39,519 nt of DNA from assembly GCA_002316005.1 (NCBI GenBank), contig DCIM01000065.1, positions 7,429-46,947 on the forward strand. Direction: 5' to 3'. Made by a program: the position numbers and the translations under genes. Under the pieces are notes generated by a model that saw only the letters and a list, made by a program, of their open reading frames with translations, had not been told where the DNA came from and ran no database searches. How positions within the stretch are numbered: the first letter of the stretch is position 1; every line of letters starts with the position of its first letter. Source of the DNA: Prevotellaceae bacterium UBA1726 (GTDB lineage Bacteria; Bacteroidota; Bacteroidia; Bacteroidales; Bacteroidaceae). This document shows, piece by piece, positions 30,574 through 38,185 of the stretch.

Positions 30574-31782
30574 ATGAAGCATTTGATAATTCTGGCTGAT
30601 GGCAGTGCCGACTGGCCTTGTCCTTCGCTTGGAGGCAAGACCCTCTACCAGTATGCCAACACTCCAAACATTGACCGCTTGGCACAGATGGGCCGTACGG
30701 GAATGTTGCAGACTGTTGCCTATGGATTTCATCCAGGTAGTGAGGTGGCAAATTCCACCATTCTCGGCTACGACCAGCATAAGGTTTTTCAGGGACGCGG
30801 AGTTCTTGAGGCTGCAAGTATCGGCTATGAGATGAAACCAGGCGATATGGCAATGAGATGTAACATCATCAACATTGACGAGGATATCCTTAAAAACCAT
30901 TCAGCCGGTCATATCTCTACAGAAGAAGCCGCACAACTCATTGATTTCCTGAACGAGAATCTCGCTACAGACAAGATACGCTTTCATGTGGGAGTGCAAT
31001 ATCGTCATGTATTGGTTATCAATGGTGGAGACAGCCGAATCAGTTGCACACCGCCACATGATGTGCCACTCCGTCCTTGGCGTCCTCTGCTTGTAAAGGC
31101 AGAAGTTCCAGAGGCACAGGCAACAGCCGACCTCCTGAACGAACTCATTATCAAATCGCAGAAAATCCTTCCAAAGCATCCGGTAAATATTGCCCGTGCA
31201 GAGAAAGGAAAAGATATGGCAAACAGCATCTGGCCTTGGAGTCCTGGCTATCGCCCAGAAATGAAGACATTGGCCGATTCTTACCCACAGATAAAGAGCG
31301 GTTCGGTTATTACTGCCGTTGACCTTATCAGAGGAATTGGTCGTTATGCAGGACTGAAAATCATCAATGTAGATGGTGCGACAGGACTTTTCGACACTAA
31401 TTATAAAGGAAAGGCACAGGCCGCAATAAATGCCTTGAAAGAAGACGATTTCGTATATCTCCACATTGAGGCACCAGACGAAGCTGGACATGAAGGAGAC
31501 ATTCCGTTGAAACTCCGTACTATAGAGGATATTGACAAGAAGGTTGTTGGTCCTATTCTTGAGGCAATGAAGGATTTCGATGAACCAGTGGCAATTGGTT
31601 TCTTGCCAGATCATCCAACACCTTGCGAGTATCGCACGCACACGGCCGATCCTGTACCTTTTATTATATATAAGCCAGGAGTTGAGCCAGATGGTGTTCA
31701 GGTGTTCGACGAAGACAGTTGCAAGGAAGGTGCCTATGGCGAAATGGACGGAATTGACTTCCTGCCTGAGTTTATGAAATAG
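30574..31782 (+). CDS. Phosphoglycerate mutase-superfamily protein, probable homoserine kinase
   Basis: The 402-residue protein belongs to the cofactor-independent phosphoglycerate mutase (ApgM)/alkaline phosphatase superfamily. Metal and nucleophile regions are visible: LADGSADWP at the N-terminus, GSEVANSTILGYD near 50, EAPDEAGHEGD near 308, and DHPTPCEYRTHTADPVPF near 350. A branch of this family has been proposed to be a non-orthologous homoserine kinase because it sits with threonine genes in organisms lacking ThrB. Here it is 53 bp upstream of thrC and in the same orientation, fitting that role; a glycolytic mutase role is the alternative. The ATG at 30574 gives the family N-terminus; a longer upstream in-frame extension is rejected. 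No thrA is adjacent. Confidence 0.82.
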   Translation: MKHLIILADGSADWPCPSLGGKTLYQYANTPNIDRLAQMGRTGMLQTVAYGFHPGSEVANSTILGYDQHKVFQGRGVLEAASIGYEMKPGDMAMRCNIINIDEDILKNHSAGHISTEEAAQLIDFLNENLATDKIRFHVGVQYRHVLVINGGDSRISCTPPHDVPLRPWRPLLVKAEVPEAQATADLLNELIIKSQKILPKHPVNIARAEKGKDMANSIWPWSPGYRPEMKTLADSYPQIKSGSVITAVDLIRGIGRYAGLKIINVDGATGLFDTNYKGKAQAAINALKEDDFVYLHIEAPDEAGHEGDIPLKLRTIEDIDKKVVGPILEAMKDFDEPVAIGFLPDHPTPCEYRTHTADPVPFIIYKPGVEPDGVQVFDEDSCKEGAYGEMDGIDFLPEFMK

Positions 31783-31801
31783 CCCCTACCCGAAAAAGGA
31801 G

Positions 31802-31835
31802 AAATTGTAAATTGTAAATTTGTCAAATTGTAAAT
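31802..31835 (+). repeat. Heptamer array, AAATTGT-type, before thrC
   Basis: AAATTGT, AAATTGT, a 9-bp variant (AAATTTGTC), AAATTGT and a partial AAAT end directly at the ATG at 31836. The array fills most of the 53-bp gap between the kinase candidate and thrC. Confidence 0.75.
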
Positions 31836-33158
31836 ATGCAATACTATTCAACCAACGGTGAAGCACCGATTGCTTCGTTAGAGAAAGCCGTAGTAAAAGG
31901 ATTGGCAGAAGACAAAGGCCTTTATATGCCTGATCATCTGAACCCACTACCAAAGGAGTTCTACGACACAATAGAAAACAAGAGTTTCCACGAGATTGCC
32001 TGTGCTGTAGCAGGGGGTTTCTTTGGGGAAGACATTCCACAGGAAGATATTGACCGCATCGTTTGCGACACACTCGCTTTTGATGTACCTGCTGTGAAGG
32101 TAGAGGAGAATATCTACTCACTTGAACTCTTCCACGGTCCAACACTTGCATTCAAGGATGTTGGTGCTCGCTTCATGGCTCGTTTGCTGCAGTATTTCCT
32201 GAAGAAATCGGGCAATCCGGGTTTGTCGGGCAATGAAGTGAATGTACTTGTTGCAACCTCTGGTGATACTGGTTCAGCTGTTGCAAACGGTTTCCTCGGT
32301 GTTGACGGAATTCATGTCTACGTGCTTTACCCAAAGGGAAAGGTAAGTCCTATTCAGGAGTGCCAGTTCACTACTCTTGGTCAGAACATCACAGCAATTG
32401 AGGTGGATGGTGTTTTCGATGATTGCCAGGCACTTGTGAAGAATGCTTTTATGGACGAGGAACTCAATGCCGCAATGAAGTTGACATCTGCCAATTCAAT
32501 CAATGTGGCTCGTTTCCTTCCACAGTCGTTCTATTACTTCTATGCCTATGCACAGATGAAGAAGGCGGGAAAGGCAGACGATTTGGTTGTTTGTGTACCT
32601 TCGGGCAACTTCGGTAATATCTGTTCGGCACTCTTTGGTAAGAAGATGGGACTTCCAATTAAGCGTTTCATTGCTGCAAACAATGCCAATGACATCTTCT
32701 ATAAGTACCTCCAGACAGGGCAGTATGAGCCAAAGGCATCAGTTCAGACCATTGCTAATGCAATGGATGTTGGTGCACCATCAAACTTTGCCCGTATCTA
32801 CGACCTCTATGGAAAGTCACATGAGGCAATCTGTAAGGATATCAGCGGTGCTACTTACAACAATGAGCAGATTGCTGATACAATGCGTGCTTGCTACAAG
32901 AATACGGGCTATGTATGCGACCCACATGGAGCTTGCGGCTATCAGGCTTTGAAGGATGGACTAAAAGACGGTGAGACAGGTGTATTCCTCGAAACTGCAC
33001 ATCCAGCGAAGTTCAAGTCGGTGGTAGATGAAATCCTCAGTTCCGATATTGACATTCCTGCAAAACTTCAGGCATTCATGAAGGGAACAAAGCAAAGCGT
33101 TGAAATGCCAAACGATTTCGTGGCGTTCAAGAATTATCTGTTGAACACTCTCAAATAA
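31836..33158 (+). CDS. thrC: Threonine synthase
   Basis: ThrC is the PLP enzyme that turns O-phosphohomoserine into threonine. The 440-residue protein is of the E. coli/yeast type (long N-terminal domain starting MQYYSTNGEAPIASLEKAV). The PLP lysine is Lys107 in LAFKDVGARF. Other landmarks are ATSGDTGSAVA for phosphate and PLP binding, NSINVARFLPQ and VPSGNFGN. Its substrate would be supplied by the upstream gene if that is homoserine kinase. An array of heptamers precedes the ATG directly and a bidirectional terminator follows. Confidence 0.95.
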   Translation: MQYYSTNGEAPIASLEKAVVKGLAEDKGLYMPDHLNPLPKEFYDTIENKSFHEIACAVAGGFFGEDIPQEDIDRIVCDTLAFDVPAVKVEENIYSLELFHGPTLAFKDVGARFMARLLQYFLKKSGNPGLSGNEVNVLVATSGDTGSAVANGFLGVDGIHVYVLYPKGKVSPIQECQFTTLGQNITAIEVDGVFDDCQALVKNAFMDEELNAAMKLTSANSINVARFLPQSFYYFYAYAQMKKAGKADDLVVCVPSGNFGNICSALFGKKMGLPIKRFIAANNANDIFYKYLQTGQYEPKASVQTIANAMDVGAPSNFARIYDLYGKSHEAICKDISGATYNNEQIADTMRACYKNTGYVCDPHGACGYQALKDGLKDGETGVFLETAHPAKFKSVVDEILSSDIDIPAKLQAFMKGTKQSVEMPNDFVAFKNYLLNTLK

Positions 33159-33159
33159 A

Positions 33160-33206
33160 AATAAAAAAGACCGCAAAGGATTTTTCCCTTGCGGTGTTTC
33201 TTTTTA
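33160..33206. terminator. Bidirectional intrinsic terminator after thrC
   Basis: The stem ACCGCAAAGG (33170-33179) with CCCTTGCGGT (33186-33195), one mismatch, is flanked by an A-rich run on the left and a T-rich run on the right. It serves thrC on the plus strand and the convergent secreted-protein gene on the minus strand. Confidence 0.88.
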
Positions 33207-33218
33207 CCTAATATCCGA

Positions 33219-33854
33219 TTAAGGCATTGCCTGTACTTTTGACGACATTACCAATGGATAGAGGGCAGCTATGGCATCTCTGAAAGGACGAGCCTTCTTT
33301 ACTATTGTGCCCTGGTCGGTTACTATGCGTATCTCCTTCACCTTATTGTGCAATATCTTGTCTATCTGCTCAGGAGTTATCTTGTAGTAGAGGTCAGCAA
33401 ACGAAGTAGTAGTTGTTACTGGTACTACCTGAGTGAAACGCTGAGTTACGGCCTCTGAATAGAAGGCGTCAAGCCATGGGTCGTAAACCGGGACGAAAGT
33501 GGTGCGATACTCAGGATGTGACTCTACATGCGATTCCTGACTTATCTCTGCCTTTGTGTCAAAAAGGTTCTCAAGTTCTATCGTACTGTTATCCTTGAAT
33601 ACAATAGTGAGAAGATTACCTTTTGAAGCATAGTAAACACGATCGGTGAGGTCGAGTTCAAGACCATAACGAGCCTCTGTGCTACCCTTTGGAAGGAAAG
33701 AGCACATGCGAAGGTCGCAATCAATGAAGAGATTTTCAGCAGATGTAACAGTCAACTTACCTTTATCGGTATTGTATCGCTTTTCAACAGACTGTGCAGA
33801 AACACTAAGTGTCATCGCCATTAAGAGGGCGAGAGAAAGAACATACTTTTTCAT
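33219..33854 (-). CDS. Secreted protein of unknown function
   Basis: I do not recognise the family. The 211-residue protein has a signal peptide (MKKYVLSLALLMAMTLSVSAQ) when started at the ATG at 33854; a longer in-frame start at 33926 would place 24 residues before it and is rejected. The body is mixed alpha/beta with no cysteine pattern beyond two residues (CDLRMC). A threonine-rich stretch (VVPVTTTTSFADLYY) precedes ITPEQIDKILHNKVKEIRI, and the end is KARPFRDAIAALYPLVMSSK. It appears to have its own promoter and shares the thrC terminator. Confidence 0.72.
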   Translation of the reverse strand: MKKYVLSLALLMAMTLSVSAQSVEKRYNTDKGKLTVTSAENLFIDCDLRMCSFLPKGSTEARYGLELDLTDRVYYASKGNLLTIVFKDNSTIELENLFDTKAEISQESHVESHPEYRTTFVPVYDPWLDAFYSEAVTQRFTQVVPVTTTTSFADLYYKITPEQIDKILHNKVKEIRIVTDQGTIVKKARPFRDAIAALYPLVMSSKVQAMP

Positions 33855-33954
33855 TTTTCTTTGTTTTGTTTTATTCAATTTGTTTTGTAGGAAGTTGGAG
33901 TTCGTGGAGCAATAATTGTCCGCCAATCTGGTTCCTGCTTTTAATAAGACGATA

Positions 33955-33984
33955 CAAAATTATAAAAGTTAACTTTGTATTCAA
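33955..33984 (-). promoter_or_regulatory. Predicted promoter of the 211-residue secreted protein
   Basis: On the minus strand TTG (33984-33982), 19 bp, TAATTTTG (33962-33955). The leader to the ATG at 33854 is about 95 nt. Confidence 0.5.
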
Positions 33985-34022
33985 GGAAAGTCAATTATTT
34001 CAACTAAACAAAAGCGGAAAAC

Positions 34023-35048
34023 CTATTTACACAGGCGGCGAATAGCCCATCGGTCTTGGTTTGTCGTATTGAGAATTGGGCGAATAAGGATAAATCCCAA
34101 TCGAGGAATACGATGTGAAAGTGCTTCCAGTTCAGCATATTGCTCGCGATACGCCTTTTGTTCCTCTTCAGATAAAGGAGTGTCAAGTCCTGCCTCGTGG
34201 AGCATCACTTGGCTCTTTGCCGCTACAAGCAACTTAATGTGGAGAATCAGATATGTGCAAAGATCGAAGAACACAAGTGGTTCGAAACGCTCACGAATGG
34301 AAACAAGATATTGACCTGCAGGAGAATCAACAAACTCTCCATCTCGTAGAGATGCAATTAACTGAATGTCGGAATTGAGTGACAAATCAAGCCATTTCAC
34401 TACCAAACGTTCGTTGATATAAGAGAGCCAGATGAAAAGCAATAGGAAACATACAACAGTCATAAGCAATTGAATCATAGGAGGAAGCAATTGCATATTG
34501 TAGATGGTGTGGAGGCCTATTGACGGAACAAAAGCCAATAGCGTACCTATTATATATAGTACACGATGTAATTTCTCTTTATTGGCAAGACGCAATAGGG
34601 GATAGAGGGCAAGAGTCGCAATTACGGCAGTACAGCCCATGTGGAGCATTGATGTTGAAAAACCACGCACTATTGCTGTGCCTATTGCCATATGGCTATT
34701 TGCTGAGAGATAGAGAATGTTTTCGGCTGTAGCAAACCCACCACCCACCATTTGTCCGTAGATAAGAGTCTCTGCAAGAAAGACAACCCGCTTGCGTGAA
34801 ATGAAATAAAGCAGTGGCAGAACCTTTATAGTTTCCTCTACCAAAGGCGAAATCCATATCCCTTGCCAAGTGATTCCGTTGTGAGTCTTTTGCCAAATCA
34901 AAGACAAGGATAATACAATGAAAACAGAAACTACGCCCCAAAGGAAGCATCCGATGAGTTTTCTCCAACGGGCAAACGAAAAGGCATCCATTGCCTTCAA
35001 CACTACAAGATAGAGTGCTATCGGGGCAAGGGATGCCAGTATATTCAT
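34023..35048 (-). CDS. PrsW-family intramembrane protease
   Basis: The 341-residue membrane protein has about eight spans in residues 1-225 and a cytoplasmic-type tail of about 115 residues. The four motifs of PrsW/CPBP-type proteases are all visible: SPLVEETIK (Glu71, Glu72), GFATAEN (Glu109, Asn110), STSMLHM (His136) and GLHTIYN (His180, Asn184). In Bacillus subtilis, PrsW starts intramembrane cleavage of the anti-sigma factor RsiW. It lies 15 bp after a gene for a protein with one N-terminal membrane span, a possible partner or substrate. No sigma or anti-sigma gene is seen nearby. Confidence 0.85.
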   Translation of the reverse strand: MNILASLAPIALYLVVLKAMDAFSFARWRKLIGCFLWGVVSVFIVLSLSLIWQKTHNGITWQGIWISPLVEETIKVLPLLYFISRKRVVFLAETLIYGQMVGGGFATAENILYLSANSHMAIGTAIVRGFSTSMLHMGCTAVIATLALYPLLRLANKEKLHRVLYIIGTLLAFVPSIGLHTIYNMQLLPPMIQLLMTVVCFLLLFIWLSYINERLVVKWLDLSLNSDIQLIASLRDGEFVDSPAGQYLVSIRERFEPLVFFDLCTYLILHIKLLVAAKSQVMLHEAGLDTPLSEEEQKAYREQYAELEALSHRIPRLGFILIRPILNTTNQDRWAIRRLCK

Positions 35049-35063
35049 AATAATGATTCTACT

Positions 35064-35753
35064 TTATTCTGTTGTTGTATGTGCAGCCATATCACTCTGT
35101 GGAAGGAGTTCGCTGGTGTTGTACCAGAAGTCGATAGCCTGATCGTTCTGGCAGAGTGAAGCATTAACAGAACAATGGTCAGCAATAAGGTTGCGTGCTG
35201 TTGCAACTGTTACTGCAGCATTTGGATTCTTATCAACCAATGCGTCAACAGCATTGACAAAATCCTTACCCGAATTCATCTGGTTGTCTACAATGGCAAA
35301 TGCCTTCTTCGCTATTTTAAGGGCCTTTGCAGCATCAACCTTGTTGCCTGCCTTCAAGTCTTGGGCAGTCTTCAAAGCCTCCTGCAAATCAGGAAGAATC
35401 TTCATTCCGTTAGCGGCAGTCTTCTTGATGTATTCAACTGATTTCGCAAGTTCAGCATTGTTGTTCGTGGTTTGTTCAACGAACTGTGCCAGTGTTGCAA
35501 ATGCTTTCAATCGTCCTTCCATGATTTTAAGCGACTCGATAGTGCGGTCCTGTGCTTCTTCATTGCCCTTCATACTTTCGTTAAACGACATGTATTCTGG
35601 CTGAATAAGCATCTGCTGATAAGCATTATAAGTGTTTACATCTCCTGATGTTGCATTTTTTTCAACAAAAGGAAGACCTAAATAGGCACCTGCAACATAG
35701 CCTACGATGAGGCAGATGATGCATCCTATGATGCTTGATACATTCTTTTTCAT
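35064..35753 (-). CDS. Single-span membrane-anchored helical protein, unknown
   Basis: I do not recognise the family. The 229-residue protein starts MKKN followed by one small-residue-rich membrane span (about 7-27, GCIICLIVGYVAGAYLG). After it comes a long, mostly helical region rich in Ala, Lys and Asn (60-190) with coiled-coil-like heptads, ending in a Thr/Ser/acidic tail. An N-terminal anchor with the bulk outside the cytoplasm is most likely; the span lacks a cleavage site. It is 15 bp upstream of the PrsW gene and 87 bp downstream of the phosphate transporter. Confidence 0.7.
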   Translation of the reverse strand: MKKNVSSIIGCIICLIVGYVAGAYLGLPFVEKNATSGDVNTYNAYQQMLIQPEYMSFNESMKGNEEAQDRTIESLKIMEGRLKAFATLAQFVEQTTNNNAELAKSVEYIKKTAANGMKILPDLQEALKTAQDLKAGNKVDAAKALKIAKKAFAIVDNQMNSGKDFVNAVDALVDKNPNAAVTVATARNLIADHCSVNASLCQNDQAIDFWYNTSELLPQSDMAAHTTTE

Positions 35754-35800
35754 TTCAATTTGTTTTTTTAGATTTCAATTTCTATTATATAGTCTCCTTC

Positions 35801-35835
35801 CCCCCCCCCTCCTTTAGGAGAGGGCTGGGGTGAGG
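35801..35835. repeat. GC-rich palindromic repeat after the phosphate transporter
   Basis: CTCC-TTTA-GGAG (35809-35820) is extended by a C-run on the left and an AGGGCTGGGGTGAGG tail on the right. It ends 6 bp before the transporter stop. The tail resembles a palindromic repeat seen between genes in many unrelated bacteria (from memory). Confidence 0.6.
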
Positions 35836-35840
35836 CTTTC

Positions 35841-37571
35841 TTACGCTTCTTTTTGACGAGTACCCATACGAGCCTCAACAACATTTACTATATAATCGCC
35901 GAGTTTCTCACACTCGTTGATGATATCCATATACATTGTGCCGATAGCATAAGTGTAGACATGGTTGTTTACATCGTTGATGTTCTGGTTCTTCAACTGA
36001 TTGCGATAGTTGTTGATTTCGTTCTCAATGTTGAATGAGCGGTTAACATCAAGAGTTGCCTTGCGACCATTCAACATGATGTTCATCTGAGTGAGAGCAT
36101 CGTTGGTGAGGTTGAACATCTGGTGGATATGACCAGTCTGCTTCTCAATGAACTGCTCATTGTTCTGCTTCTTGCGGTTGAGAGTACGGGCAAGGTTGTA
36201 GCAAGAATCGCCGATTGACTCAATCTCACTGATCTCACGCAACATAGCACGGATAGAAGCCTTTGTCTCGTCGCTGAGGTGATTGTCGCTCACTTCATCA
36301 AGGTATTTAGCAATCTCAAGTTCCATGTTGTCGGAGATGCCCTCATACTTCTCAATGCGCGAGAAGAGTTTTACGAACTTCTCATCATTGTCCTCGTTGA
36401 TAAGGTCGATTACCATTCCGAACATACGCTGAGTGCGCTCACCGAAGAGTTGGATTTCCTTGCGAGCCTCAAGGACTGAAAGTTCAGGAGTAGCAAGGAT
36501 ACCACCCGAGATGAACTTGAGTTTGCCCTCTTCCTCTTCCTCTTCGCCAGTAGCCTTCTTCTTGCCAGAGATGACAGTGCAGGCAATCTTCTCGATGACA
36601 GGAATGAACCAGATGAGGATGGCTGTGTTGATGATATTGAATCCGGTATGGAATGTAGCAAGGATGAATGGCAACAAGAGTGCGTGCTGAGCAAGTGCCT
36701 CTGGTGTAGCATCATCGCCTGTAGGATAGCCCCAAAGACCGCAAACGAAATTGATGAAAGGACGGAAGACAATCAGCATCCAAACCACACCGAAGCAGTT
36801 GAAGAACAGATGGGCGAAAGCAGCGCGACGAGCCTGAGTGTTGGCTGTGAGGGCAGCAATGTTCGAAGTGATGGTAGTACCGATGTTCTCACCCATAACG
36901 AGTGCGATACCTAAATAGATAGGAAGGACGCCTGTTCCGCAGAGGGTCATTGTGATAGCCATGATGGCAGCAGAACTCTGCACGCAGAATGTGAGGATAC
37001 CACCAATGAGGAGGAACAAAAGGTAAGAACCGTAGTTATCACCGAAACTACCGAAGAAATTCATCACGGCAGGATACTGTGTGAAGTCGATTGCCGAACC
37101 AGTAGCCTTCAGTGTGCCCAGACCTAAGAGCAGGAATGCAACACCGAAGAGGAAATCGCCTACAATCTTGCGTTTCTTCGAATAGATAAGGATAATACCG
37201 ATGAAGAATGCTGGCCAGACGAAATCAGTGATGTTGAACGAGAAACCAGCCGACATGATCCATGCCGTGAAGGTGGTTCCGATGTTTGCACCCATGATGA
37301 TTGAAATAGCCTGTGCCAAGGTGAGCAATCCAGCGTTGACAAACGAAACTGTCATGACGGTTGTCGCTGTAGAACTCTGTACAGAAGCAGTGACGAAAGC
37401 ACCTGTGATTGTACCGATGAAGCGGTTCTTTGTCATTGCCTGAAGTACATGGCGCAACTGAGGACCGGCCATTTTCTGAAGGCTCTCACTCATCGATTTC
37501 ATACCGTACATCAGCAATGCCAACGAACCGATAAGTTTGAAGAGAGTCCAAATTGTAATTTGATTATCCAT
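35841..37571 (-). CDS. Na/phosphate cotransporter family protein with PhoU-like domain
   Basis: Inner-membrane sodium-coupled phosphate carrier of the NptA/YjbB type, 576 residues. The two inverted halves of the Na/Pi domain each carry the substrate motif: SVQSSTATTV (Gln65-Ser67) with GANIGTT (94-100), and CVQSSAAIMA (Gln198-Ser200) with GENIGTT (227-233). A glutamate-rich linker (near 345) leads to a helical PhoU-like domain (about 370-570), which in related proteins may act as a regulatory module. E. coli YjbB exports phosphate, so direction is unsure. It is divergent from the oadG gene and probably starts a run with the anchored protein and PrsW genes. Confidence 0.93.
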   Translation of the reverse strand: MDNQITIWTLFKLIGSLALLMYGMKSMSESLQKMAGPQLRHVLQAMTKNRFIGTITGAFVTASVQSSTATTVMTVSFVNAGLLTLAQAISIIMGANIGTTFTAWIMSAGFSFNITDFVWPAFFIGIILIYSKKRKIVGDFLFGVAFLLLGLGTLKATGSAIDFTQYPAVMNFFGSFGDNYGSYLLFLLIGGILTFCVQSSAAIMAITMTLCGTGVLPIYLGIALVMGENIGTTITSNIAALTANTQARRAAFAHLFFNCFGVVWMLIVFRPFINFVCGLWGYPTGDDATPEALAQHALLLPFILATFHTGFNIINTAILIWFIPVIEKIACTVISGKKKATGEEEEEEGKLKFISGGILATPELSVLEARKEIQLFGERTQRMFGMVIDLINEDNDEKFVKLFSRIEKYEGISDNMELEIAKYLDEVSDNHLSDETKASIRAMLREISEIESIGDSCYNLARTLNRKKQNNEQFIEKQTGHIHQMFNLTNDALTQMNIMLNGRKATLDVNRSFNIENEINNYRNQLKNQNINDVNNHVYTYAIGTMYMDIINECEKLGDYIVNVVEARMGTRQKEA

Positions 37572-37648
37572 ACCTTTAATTTAAAAGTGTTATTGTCTTG
37601 TTGCAGAAATATTGCATGTCTGCCGCAATATTCTTTCGCATTTGGGTA

Positions 37649-37680
37649 CAAAGATAGCAAAAATATTTTTAATGCCACAA
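37649..37680 (-). promoter_or_regulatory. Predicted promoter of the Na/phosphate cotransporter gene
   Basis: On the minus strand TTG (37680-37678), 21 bp, TATCTTTG (37656-37649). It lies in the 332-bp divergent gap 37572-37903; apart from this and the opposite promoter, that gap holds only AT-rich sequence with A/T tracts at roughly 10-bp spacing (about 37766-37820), possibly curved DNA. Confidence 0.55.
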
Positions 37681-37834
37681 TTTAAAGGCACTTTTTAGAA
37701 TAAAACTCTCAAAAATATTTCAGTCGGTAATAATTGCCTATTGTTACGAGATGTGATAATGTGTTGCAAATTGCCTTTTAATTGTTTCAATTCGTAAAAA
37801 TTGCGAAAATGCAAAATTTTTATGGAGAAAACAC

Positions 37835-37865
37835 TTTGTGTTGTGACAAAAATTCTGTAACTTTG
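37835..37865 (+). promoter_or_regulatory. Predicted promoter of the oadG-oadA genes
   Basis: TTTG at 37835-37838, 19 bp, TAACTTTG at 37858-37865: a full consensus match with the same spacing as the glutaminase promoter. The ATG follows at 37904. Confidence 0.75.
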
Positions 37866-37903
37866 CCAAATAAGTTTTTTAATTAACAAGGAAATACAAA
37901 GCA

Positions 37904-38161
37904 ATGGATAATTTCAGTTTTGGCCTCATGCTCATGGTGATTGGTATGGTGACAGTGTTTGCCATCCTTCTTATCATTATCAATTTGAGCAAGTTGCTTA
38001 TCAAGTTAGTGAATAAGGTAGCCCCAGAGGAAGAGGTTGTTCATAAGTTTGTTGACAACAACGCCAAAGGCATTGACGCTTTGACCGAGGAAATCATCAG
38101 GGCAGCTGTGGTTCAGGTCACAGGTGGCAAAGGCCATGTGGCAAGTGTTGAGCGATTGTAA
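37904..38161 (+). CDS. oadG: OadG family decarboxylase gamma subunit
   Basis: Small membrane subunit of the sodium-pumping oxaloacetate or methylmalonyl-CoA decarboxylase, which links the carboxyltransferase subunit to the membrane beta subunit. The 85-residue protein has one N-terminal span (FGLMLMVIGMVTVFAILLIIINL), the G-M-x-x-V-F pattern typical of OadG, and a charged tail. The carboxyltransferase gene follows after 24 bp, supporting the call despite the short, weakly conserved family. Confidence 0.88.
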   Translation: MDNFSFGLMLMVIGMVTVFAILLIIINLSKLLIKLVNKVAPEEEVVHKFVDNNAKGIDALTEEIIRAAVVQVTGGKGHVASVERL

Positions 38162-38185
38162 TAAAGAAAAATAGGAAACAAGATA

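Noticed and set aside
30901..31641. 246-codon minus-strand frame inside the homoserine kinase candidate
   Set aside because: Antisense shadow of a clear metalloenzyme gene; no recognisable motif.
33970..33977. TAACTTTG on the plus strand
   Set aside because: It would fire antisense into the PrsW gene with no plus-strand gene following, and it lies within the spacer of a better placed minus-strand promoter.
37766..37820. Roughly 10-bp-spaced AATT tracts considered as another short-period array
   Set aside because: Spacing varies from 9 to 11 bp and units are not related beyond AATT; curved AT-rich promoter DNA is a sufficient explanation.
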